From Promethearchaeota archaeon Loki_b32 (GTDB lineage: Archaea > Asgardarchaeota > Lokiarchaeia > Sigyniarchaeales > SOKP01), in NCBI GenBank assembly GCA_005223125.1, contig NJBH01000001.1, positions 171,935 through 235,934 of the forward strand: 64,000 bases of DNA, given 5' to 3'. Positions 54,743-61,882 of this stretch are shown here, in pieces. Each line of letters begins with the position of its first letter. Positions within the stretch are counted from its first letter, which is position 1. The position numbers and the translations under genes are program-made. The notes below the pieces were generated by a model. It was not told the DNA's origin and did not search any database. It was given only the letters and a program-made list of their open reading frames with translations.

Positions 54743-56173
54743 ATGTCGTTTAACCATAACAAAATTGAAGAACATTGCGGCATAATCGGAATTTCTTGTA
54801 ATGATTTTTCATATTCTGTAGCTAATTCTATATATACTGGACTCATGGCGATTCAACATCGCGGTCAATTATTTTCAGGCATTTCTACAACTAACTCTGA
54901 TGGAAAGATAACAACCTATAAAGATTTTGGATTGGTATCAAATGTTTTTAAGGTTAAAAAGATAAAATTTTTTTCTGGGAATGTTGGAATTGGCCATGTT
55001 GCTTATGGTTCACTTGAAAATAGTAATATTGACAATGCACAACCATATTATCATAAATCTGACCTAGTAGAGTTCTCTCTAGCATTAAATGGAACAATCA
55101 CTAACTTTAATGAGATCAAAGAACGTCTTATAAATATGGGAAAGGTATTTATTAGCAATAGCGATGTAGAACTAATTGTTACAATGATTGAAACTTTTTT
55201 CAGATCTTCTGAATCAATGTTAGAGGCATTGAAATTATTAATGAATATTGTTAAAGGTGCTTTTTGTTTAGTTCTTTTAACCAATGAAGGAGAACTATAT
55301 GTAATGAGAGATCCTATTGGATATAAACCATTATGTTATGGAATACGTGAGGAAGAAAATCGAAAATTTTTTATCGTATCCTCAGAATCGTGCGCAATAG
55401 ATGCTATGGAGGGTATATTAAAGGGAGATATAAAACCTGGAGAAATCGTTAATTTTCATCCCTTAAAGGGTTTAAAAAAATACCAAATATTATCAAGAAA
55501 AAGACATGGAATCTGTCAGTACGAATTTGTGTATTTTGCTAGACCTGATTCAATCATAAATGGTATATCAGTTGCAGATGTAAGATACAGGCTGGGAATA
55601 AATTTAGCTCAATCTGATTTAAAATTTAATCCTGACAACACTATTGTAGTTCCTGTACCAGATTCAGGAAGGAGTGCTGCGATGGGTTATGCTTGGGGAT
55701 CTAAAATCCCTTATCAAGAAGGTTTAATGAAAAATCGATATTTATGGCAGATTAAAAGCGACCCAAATGAAAAATTAAACCCTGTAAAACCTATTGTTGA
55801 AGGTAAAGAGGTGATTTTAGTTGATGATTCTATGATTTCTGGAGTGACTATGAAAAAAATCATTTTAATGCTAAGAAAAGCAGGAGCTGTTGCAATACAT
55901 GTTAGAATAGCTTGCCCTCCAATAGTAAATAGCTGTCAAATTAATAGTAGTTTTTCAAATAAGGAATTACTAATTGCTTATCAGAAGAGAAAGTTGAATC
56001 GAAAAGATTTAGTTGATGAGATATGTAATGATATTCAAGCTAATTCTTTAAAATTTCAAACTAATGAAAATCTCATAAAATCTATAGGATTAAAAAAAAA
56101 TTTTGTCTGTTATGCCTGTGTGGAGGATAAGATTTTAAAAAAAGAAAAAAAAGTAATCGAATTGATACAATAA
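54743..56173 (+). CDS. purF: Amidophosphoribosyltransferase
   Basis: The 476-residue enzyme performs the first step, PRPP to phosphoribosylamine. A short propeptide (MSFNHNKIEEH) precedes Cys12, which becomes the N-terminal nucleophile after cleavage (CGIIGIS). The glutaminase domain has LMAIQHRGQLFSGI and ALNGTITNF, and the PRTase domain has the PRPP loop EVILVDDSMISGVTMK. The family's Fe-S cysteine pattern is partly suggested by CPP, CVE and CYAC late in the protein, but cannot be assigned with certainty. It is the last of the purine genes here. Confidence 0.95.
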   Translation: MSFNHNKIEEHCGIIGISCNDFSYSVANSIYTGLMAIQHRGQLFSGISTTNSDGKITTYKDFGLVSNVFKVKKIKFFSGNVGIGHVAYGSLENSNIDNAQPYYHKSDLVEFSLALNGTITNFNEIKERLINMGKVFISNSDVELIVTMIETFFRSSESMLEALKLLMNIVKGAFCLVLLTNEGELYVMRDPIGYKPLCYGIREEENRKFFIVSSESCAIDAMEGILKGDIKPGEIVNFHPLKGLKKYQILSRKRHGICQYEFVYFARPDSIINGISVADVRYRLGINLAQSDLKFNPDNTIVVPVPDSGRSAAMGYAWGSKIPYQEGLMKNRYLWQIKSDPNEKLNPVKPIVEGKEVILVDDSMISGVTMKKIILMLRKAGAVAIHVRIACPPIVNSCQINSSFSNKELLIAYQKRKLNRKDLVDEICNDIQANSLKFQTNENLIKSIGLKKNFVCYACVEDKILKKEKKVIELIQ

Positions 56174-56333
56174 ATTTTCCTTAGTGCCAATTCAAAATTT
56201 TTATTCGTAATTATGTAACATTTTTAATTTAAAAACAAAAATTTGAAATATTTATCTGCTTTTTATTGTTATTGGAGAATTACGTAAATATATATTATTT
56301 AAAATATATCGAAAGAAAAACTTGACTATAATT

Positions 56334-56540
56334 ATGAGTGTTCGTTGTCGTGCATGTATTAAATGCCGCGAGTATATTGTGATTCATCCAAGTAATCCTA
56401 TTAATCAGGTTGAAATAAAAAGATTTGAAAAAGTTCATTCAGGTCATACAATAATGACTACTGATATTAATGAAGTTAAAGGTGCTTATTCTTCATTTAA
56501 AAATCATACAAATGAAAAAGATACTCAAGAAACAGAATAA
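56334..56540 (+). CDS. Small Cys/His-rich protein, putative zinc-binding
   Basis: The 68-residue protein begins MSVRCRACIKCREYIVIHP, with three cysteines and a CxxC-type spacing, and later has FEKVHSGHTIM with two histidines. Together these could hold one zinc ion (C-C-H-H). The C-terminus is charged and probably disordered. An alternative TTG start at 56322 would add four residues; I prefer the ATG. It stands alone, and I do not recognise a named family. Confidence 0.6.
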   Translation: MSVRCRACIKCREYIVIHPSNPINQVEIKRFEKVHSGHTIMTTDINEVKGAYSSFKNHTNEKDTQETE

Positions 56541-56619
56541 TTTCGATTCTTATTTAAAAAAATACTAAATATTTCAAATTCTAAAATAAAGAAAAAAAAG
56601 ATTTTAGTAATAAATTAGA

Positions 56620-58098
56620 TTATTGCTCTATCTTAGTGCCACACCATTTGCAGAATTTTTCAGTACTAGTAAGTTTACTTCCACATAGAGAACATGATTT
56701 TGCTGTAGCGGGAGTAGTGATGGAGGGTGTACCAATTTGTCTTCCTTCCATTTTTCCCCCACAATTAGTGCAAAATTTGGAATCTGGTTTTATTGGTGCT
56801 TTACAACGTTTGCATTTTTGGACTTTTTCAGGAGCTGTTGTAGGCGTTGCTTTGTATGGTGAAGGTTTAGTTGAAGGCTTTTCTGGCGCTTTTAGCTTCA
56901 GTTTTTTCTGACCTCTTCTTGCTACTACTGCTGCCAATAATACAATGATTACAACGACGAGAACAATGATTAATATCCACTGGATATCAAACCACCTCTC
57001 TTGTGAAGTTACTCCGGTATCATAAGTCACATCAAAAGTAATAGTAGTAGATTCCTCTGGAGATAGCATTGGATCAAAATATATAAAGAAATACCAATTT
57101 CCTGAAGAAGGTACAGAATAAGAACCTGAGAGAGTAATTCCCTCTTGTACTTCCTGGGTATAAATACCAGTAAAATTTATCACACCTGTAGCTGTATAAT
57201 TTATTGTAAAATCAACATTAACAGGTGAAACTCCTTCATTATACCATACAATATAATAATCTTGGGAAATACCTACCACAAATGTACCACTGCTTTCATT
57301 GACATTTGATTCACTCCACGAAAATGTAGGTGAACCGTATTGTTCCCAATCGAAGAAATCATAACCGTCCGCAATAAAGAAATCAATTTCACCACTCGCA
57401 TTAAATTCATATTTAATTTCTGAACCTGATCGTAGGTACCACCATTCAGTCCAGTACTCATTGTTTGATAGGGTTCTTGAATCTACAACATCACTATATA
57501 TTGTAGTTGTAGGAAGATTTTCAAAAGGACTATTCCAAATCGCAAATGTTAAATCACTTGATAAAGATTGAATAGAGTAGTCTATACTTCCTTCTTCAAC
57601 ATTCTCGTATTCATACCAAAATTCATTGAAATATAAAGTCTCAGTAGAACGGTAGTTCACATATCCATCAGCATCAGCATTACTAAATGGAAACGCAAAT
57701 GCCACTCCTGCAAAAGGAAGTATTACCAATGCTAGTATTATCATAAATAATATTCCACCACCCACATAGATGGGACTATAATACCAAGGACGATAATAAT
57801 GTCCCGCCCACCAAGGTGAATACCACCATCTATAATACCAAGGACGATGATACCACCAATAAGGTCTGTAATATCTACGATGTGGTCTGTAATATCTATG
57901 TGAATAAGGGCCACTTGGAGATCTTGATGTTATTCTTGTAGCCCCGGTTCTCCCAAAAGGTGCACCACTCCGAGATCCACCGCCTCTATATCCTCCACCA
58001 AATCCGCCACCACGAACGCCCCCACCAAATCCACCACCTCGAAATCCACCACCTCGAAATCCACCACCTCGAAATCCACCACCTCCACCACGAGGCAT
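56620..58098 (-). CDS. Gly/Arg-rich membrane protein with two C-terminal zinc ribbons
   Basis: The 492-residue protein opens with about 50 residues of GGGFRGGGF repeats, then an Arg/Tyr/Trp/His-rich stretch (about 70-110). A membrane helix (GGILFMIILALVILPF) and a long beta-rich segment (about 140-365) with an Asp/Ser/Tyr/Thr bias follow; this segment is likely outside the cell. A second helix (WILIIVLVVVIIVLLAAVV) leads to a basic linker and two zinc ribbons, CKRCKAPIKPDSKFCTNCG and CSLCGSKLTSTEKFCKWCG. Both ends should be cytosolic. RGG-like tails can bind RNA or phase-separate. It starts two bases after the CBS gene ends, so both share a transcript. Confidence 0.75.
   Translation of the reverse strand: MPRGGGGGFRGGGFRGGGFRGGGFGGGVRGGGFGGGYRGGGSRSGAPFGRTGATRITSRSPSGPYSHRYYRPHRRYYRPYWWYHRPWYYRWWYSPWWAGHYYRPWYYSPIYVGGGILFMIILALVILPFAGVAFAFPFSNADADGYVNYRSTETLYFNEFWYEYENVEEGSIDYSIQSLSSDLTFAIWNSPFENLPTTTIYSDVVDSRTLSNNEYWTEWWYLRSGSEIKYEFNASGEIDFFIADGYDFFDWEQYGSPTFSWSESNVNESSGTFVVGISQDYYIVWYNEGVSPVNVDFTINYTATGVINFTGIYTQEVQEGITLSGSYSVPSSGNWYFFIYFDPMLSPEESTTITFDVTYDTGVTSQERWFDIQWILIIVLVVVIIVLLAAVVARRGQKKLKLKAPEKPSTKPSPYKATPTTAPEKVQKCKRCKAPIKPDSKFCTNCGGKMEGRQIGTPSITTPATAKSCSLCGSKLTSTEKFCKWCGTKIEQ
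58031..58084 (-). repeat. 15-bp tandem repeat encoding GGFRG units
   Basis: Three perfect 15-base units (CCACCACCTCGAAAT on the plus strand) and a partial fourth encode the Gly-Gly-Phe-Arg-Gly repeat at the N-terminus of the zinc-ribbon membrane protein. The perfect copies suggest recent expansion or ongoing length change. Confidence 0.8.
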
Positions 58099-58100
58099 TT

Positions 58101-59099
58101 TTAAGCGGACACCTCACTAGTTTTAGCTTCAGGACTTTCGATTCCTCGGAATAAGTAGTCTCGATTGATAGCTAAGAGAAATAATACCATCGAAATAATT
58201 GACATTGTTAATCCAACAGCATCAATAGCAATAATGGGTTGTGTCGTAATTGCAAAAGCTATACCGAATAATATCCATTCAAAAGCCATAAAGAACACAG
58301 TTAATCCTGGTATGACAGTCCTTATTATCCACCCAGTTTGTAAATTTCTAGTATCAGAAAAACTTGTATAAATAATTGAAAACAAACCTATAATGCTAAA
58401 AATCAACATTAAAATGCTAAAAATGTCTATTGCAATCCATATTGGGTCGTTTAAGTTAAGAAAAGGCACCATAATCCCTGAACCCCTTATATCAAATAAA
58501 GTAAAAAACAATGTCGGATCTTCTACGATTGGTCCCATGCCAAGTAAACTCATTAGATCACTATATTTCCCTATAAAAAATCCAGAAATTCCTGCTAATG
58601 GTAGAATTATACCTAGTGTGAATCCAATAATAGCACATATACTGGCAAACCAAAATTCAGCAACTTTCGTATTTTTCACTGGAATTAGTCCAATCTCATC
58701 AAAAGTCTGATCTGGAATGTAACTCCAGCAATCGTGAATTGTACATACACCTACAAGTTTTTCATTTTCAACAACTGGTACTACATTCACATTTAAATTA
58801 CGCATTCGATTAAATGCTTCGGTGACGGGGGTATCTAATGTAACGGGAGAAATTTTGTACATTGTTGAAATTACTTTTTCAGTTTTTGCATCATTTCCTT
58901 CTGCAACAACATTTTGTATAATATCAAAATCAGCAATAACCCCGATAACTTTCTGTTTTTCTTCTTTAATAACAACTAAATCGGGTACCCCTAACTCTTT
59001 CATTTTTTTAGCAGCATCTTGAATTGTCGCATTTGAGTCAATTATCCCGTATTCATCGTTAATAACTAAATCTCGTACATAATATTCTTTTAAAGCCAT
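58101..59099 (-). CDS. CBS-domain pair fused to a four-helix membrane domain
   Basis: The 332-residue protein starts with a tandem CBS pair (about residues 8-125): VRDLVINDEYGIID, then VVIKEEKQKVIGVIADFDI, KISPVTLDTPVTEAFNRM and VVENEKLVGVCTIHD. CBS pairs usually bind adenine nucleotides. The C-terminal half has about four membrane helices. It has a strong SD (AGGATGT seven bases before the ATG) and a TATA-like box at 59156-59167. The downstream partner is the Gly/Arg-rich zinc-ribbon protein. The role may be nucleotide-sensing control of a membrane process. Confidence 0.78.
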   Translation of the reverse strand: MALKEYYVRDLVINDEYGIIDSNATIQDAAKKMKELGVPDLVVIKEEKQKVIGVIADFDIIQNVVAEGNDAKTEKVISTMYKISPVTLDTPVTEAFNRMRNLNVNVVPVVENEKLVGVCTIHDCWSYIPDQTFDEIGLIPVKNTKVAEFWFASICAIIGFTLGIILPLAGISGFFIGKYSDLMSLLGMGPIVEDPTLFFTLFDIRGSGIMVPFLNLNDPIWIAIDIFSILMLIFSIIGLFSIIYTSFSDTRNLQTGWIIRTVIPGLTVFFMAFEWILFGIAFAITTQPIIAIDAVGLTMSIISMVLFLLAINRDYLFRGIESPEAKTSEVSA

Positions 59100-59424
59100 A
59101 GATTATACATCCTATTTTTGAGTTAAATTATTTTTTATGAAATAACAAAAGAATGGAATATATAAATCTTTCTATTCACATATTATACCCAACATTAAAA
59201 TAGAATAGTAAAAATTGGTCTCTCGATGTTTAATATTATATAATTAGTAAGTCTATTAATAAAAAAAAAATTGAAAGAATAATTAAGTAGGGATACAAAT
59301 AGATTTTTAGATTGCTTTATTTTTTTCAAAATCAAAATTTCATAGCATCTTTAATATCAGTGATTATATTATTATCCAATATTCCTTATTAATTTCAAAT
59401 ATTAGATTCTTGGCTAAAAAAAAT
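59100..59424. other. Intergenic region between CBS protein and nitroreductase
   Basis: The 325 bases hold the CBS-gene promoter and SD at one end and the downstream region of the nitroreductase gene at the other. AT-rich runs dominate, including an A-run near 59261-59270. I see no further gene or RNA. Confidence 0.55.
59156..59167 (-). promoter_or_regulatory. TATA-like box of the CBS / Gly-Arg-rich operon
   Basis: On the minus strand the sequence GATTTATATATT lies about 57 bases upstream of the CBS gene ATG. This would give a leader of about 30 bases holding the AGGATGT ribosome site. This is one of the better promoter matches in the window. Confidence 0.5.
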
Positions 59425-60219
59425 TTAATTAGAGGAATTAGAAATTATTTTCGTTTCTATTGGTGGACGGGGTGGACCTCTAAAGTATTTCACGGCGGGG
59501 TATCCTATTATGATAATTCCGTAAATATTATTATCATTACCAAGTATCTTTTTTTGTATTTCTTTATGCTCACTAAGAAAGATTTGAATACCTCCAATCC
59601 AACATGATCCTAAACCTAAGGTTTCAGCACATAGCATTGCATATGTTATCGAGATAGGAGCATTTTTGGAATCCCATTCATTATCCGAATGAAGAATTAA
59701 AATGTGAGGCGCATTATAAAAAAAGGGATCTATGCCATTGTCTCTCTTTTTTTTATACTCCTCCTTCCCTTCATCTAAATCTAATCCTTTAATAACTAAA
59801 TCTATAATCTCTTGAATTTTTTTATCATCTGAGATTAAAAGACATTTTAAAGTACGCTTATTCATACTTGTTGGCGCATACCTCATACAATCAATAACTT
59901 TTTCAATTAGCTCTATCGTAACTTTTTTATTTTTAAATTGCCTGATTGACCTTTTAGAACGCATTACTCTATACAATGCGTCATATGATATAGAATTATA
60001 GTGTTCTTCAAATTCGAAAGTAGAGTCTTTCATATTTTCATAAATTATCGCACCTTTTGGACATACAGCAATACAATGCCCACACAATAAGCATCCTTTG
60101 GCATTATCAAATAAAATTTGCGTTTTTGTGCTATTTATACTAAAATTACTCTTTGGGCATTCTTTAATACACTCCTTACAGAGATTACATTCAGCTATAT
60201 CTATTCCCTGAATGGGCAT
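59425..60219 (-). CDS. Ferredoxin-nitroreductase fusion
   Basis: The 264-residue protein has an N-terminal 2[4Fe-4S] ferredoxin domain, CNLCKECIKECPKSN (about 11-25) and CLLCGHCIAVCPKGA (about 43-57). A nitroreductase domain follows from about residue 75 (MRSKRSIRQFKNKKV, RYAPTSMNKRT, ILGNDNNIYGIIIIGYP). It likely transfers electrons from reduced ferredoxin through FMN to a quinone, nitro or enoate acceptor. It ends in a PRPPIETK tail. It stands alone, divergent from the PadR gene. Confidence 0.88.
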   Translation of the reverse strand: MPIQGIDIAECNLCKECIKECPKSNFSINSTKTQILFDNAKGCLLCGHCIAVCPKGAIIYENMKDSTFEFEEHYNSISYDALYRVMRSKRSIRQFKNKKVTIELIEKVIDCMRYAPTSMNKRTLKCLLISDDKKIQEIIDLVIKGLDLDEGKEEYKKKRDNGIDPFFYNAPHILILHSDNEWDSKNAPISITYAMLCAETLGLGSCWIGGIQIFLSEHKEIQKKILGNDNNIYGIIIIGYPAVKYFRGPPRPPIETKIISNSSN

Positions 60220-60458
60220 AATAAAGATGAAAATTAACTAAAACTATATTAAAATTATTAGTAATTTTGTTATTATTCTAAATATTTCTGAAAAAATGAT
60301 AGATTGATTTGATACCCAAAACATTTATATAACTGTTTTTATTTATTCTATTTGATATTCGATTTTAGATATATTGTAGATTGATATTAGAGCATCGCTT
60401 CTCTTATATTGTCTTTAATATATCCAAAAATAAATATATATTGGGTTTGTTAAAAAAT

Positions 60459-61109
60459 ATGTTCTTTGGTAAACGGTTTAGTGGTTATCGAGGTGAAGCC
60501 TTTTCTGGATTAGATATCTTGGTACTTTCAATTATTCAGAATCGCGAAGGGATTTCAGGATATGAAATAAGTCAAGTTATCAACAGAAAATTCAAACCAA
60601 TGTGGAGAGCGTCTCCTGGAACAATATATCCCTTATTGAGCAGATTGGATGATAAAGGATTTGTTGAAACAGAAGAATTTATTGATAAAAATAATCGTAA
60701 AAAAAAAATCTATAGAATTTCTGATCTAGGAATGGATAGACTAAAAGAAGTTTTGAAAGATAACTTTGAATCTAGTATGAATACTCTTGGAGATTATATT
60801 CGAACAATTGTAAATGCGTGGTTACCTCATGAAAACCGAATTAGGGGAGTAATGTCATGTTTTCCTTATCATTGTGCCCCGATTGAAAGAGAATTCAATC
60901 ATGAAGATTATTCTCTAACAAATATTCACAGAATTGAAAGAGTAATCAAAGATTTGAAATTCAGTAGAGAAAGAATTTCAATCAGATTAGAAGATATAAA
61001 CGATGAAATACAAAAATTTGAAGAAATCTTGAAGAATTTACTAGAAAAAAGAGAGGTAAATACTAAAACGATTCCGATTGTAGATGACGATGAATATGTG
61101 AATTTTTAA
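60459..61109 (+). CDS. PadR-family transcriptional regulator
   Basis: The protein is about 216 residues from the ATG at 60459; an upstream TTG would add 26 residues with no family counterpart. The winged-helix domain covers ILVLSIIQNREGISGYEI (helix 1-2), PMWRASPGTIYPLLSRLDDKGFV (recognition helix and wing) and KIYRISDLGMDRLKE. A long C-terminal helical domain follows, probably for dimerisation. It is followed after 53 bases by an hsp20 gene, which may be its target. The upstream AT-rich tract TAAATATATA is promoter-like. Confidence 0.85.
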   Translation: MFFGKRFSGYRGEAFSGLDILVLSIIQNREGISGYEISQVINRKFKPMWRASPGTIYPLLSRLDDKGFVETEEFIDKNNRKKKIYRISDLGMDRLKEVLKDNFESSMNTLGDYIRTIVNAWLPHENRIRGVMSCFPYHCAPIEREFNHEDYSLTNIHRIERVIKDLKFSRERISIRLEDINDEIQKFEEILKNLLEKREVNTKTIPIVDDDEYVNF

Positions 61110-61162
61110 CATATACCAATAGAATTTATCAAAAAAATTAAAAAAAAATGGAGGAAAAATTT

Positions 61163-61642
61163 ATGCATCATGAAAAACATCATGGACCTAAAGGATTTGC
61201 TGGGTGCTGCTCATTTGGACCTCAAGATATTGCTAAAATGAAACACATGGCTAAACATTTTATAAGGAGTTTCATGGGAAGCCTTATTCCGTATAATCTT
61301 GAGGATCTTGGAGATTCTTATTTGATTACCGTTCCATTAGTGGGTCGCACTAAAGAGGATGTTAAAGTGTCTTTGCTTAATAAACATCTTAATATTAAAG
61401 CAGAGAAACCTAAAATCCCTGAAAGAGAGACAATCAAAGAAACAACAGAAGAAGAAAAATCAGCGCAAGAATGGTGTATACCATCTTTCTGGAAAGGTTT
61501 TACATTTATTGATGTAAATATGGATATACCCTTACCAGTTGATGCAAATGCTGACACTCTTACTTCAAAAATGGCGAATGGGCTCTTAAAGATAACAATG
61601 GAAAAGAAACCAGCAGAAAATATAAACATAAGCGAAAGCTAA
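61163..61642 (+). CDS. Hsp20/alpha-crystallin family small heat-shock protein
   Basis: The protein is about 159 residues. A GGAGG eight bases before ATG 61163 supports this start over an in-frame ATG five codons earlier. The N-terminus is unusual: HHEKHHGPKGFAGCCSFGP is His/Cys-rich. The crystallin domain runs from about 60 to 150 (EDLGDSYLITVPLVGRTKEDVKVSL), ending in the conserved GLLKITMEKK strand. The KETTEEEKSAQEWC loop is long. The C-terminal I-x-I motif, needed for oligomer contacts, is suggested by INIS. The His/Cys head could bind metal. Confidence 0.85.
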   Translation: MHHEKHHGPKGFAGCCSFGPQDIAKMKHMAKHFIRSFMGSLIPYNLEDLGDSYLITVPLVGRTKEDVKVSLLNKHLNIKAEKPKIPERETIKETTEEEKSAQEWCIPSFWKGFTFIDVNMDIPLPVDANADTLTSKMANGLLKITMEKKPAENINISES

Positions 61643-61670
61643 GAAGAATTCATGAAATTCAAGGAGGAGC

Positions 61671-61757
61671 GCTTTAGAATTAAGATAATAAAATTCGAAT
61701 CAGAGTATTATTATAAAATCTAACTCTAAAGCACCCCACATAATATTATTTTTTTTT
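61671..61757 (+). terminator. Structured terminator after hsp20
   Basis: GCTTTAGAATTA (61671-61682) and TAACTCTAAAGC (61721-61732) form a 12-bp arm pair with one mismatch. Inner ATAATA/TATTAT words and a palindromic ATTCGAAT could stack inside it. A T-run follows near 61748-61757. A GGAGGAG lies just 5-prime of the first arm, with no start codon at a proper distance. A terminator is the simplest reading. Confidence 0.5.
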
Positions 61758-61856
61758 ACTTTTTAATATATATATCAATTTTCTAATTCTTGTTAGAAAT
61801 TATTTCATCCTAAAGTTTATTATACTTTGGTCTATTGTTAATTTAATTAAATAAAT

Positions 61857-61868
61857 CATATATAAAAC
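61857..61868 (+). promoter_or_regulatory. TATA-like box of the propeller membrane protein gene
   Basis: CATATATAAAAC lies about 20 bases before ATG 61883. Transcription starting some 25 bases on would give a leaderless or near-leaderless message. No SD-like site precedes the ATG, which agrees. Confidence 0.45.
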
Positions 61869-61882
61869 AAGATATTTTTACA

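Noticed and set aside
58031-58084. Short direct repeats as a possible CRISPR array
   Set aside because: Units are 15 bases with no spacers and keep a coding frame; there are no cas genes.
57960-58154. His/Ile-rich plus-strand open frame with EIHHL repeats
   Set aside because: It is the reverse reading of the GGFRG repeat, not a gene.
61690-61704. TTCGAATC as a tRNA T-loop
   Set aside because: The flanks do not form a T-stem, and no acceptor or anticodon arms can be built.
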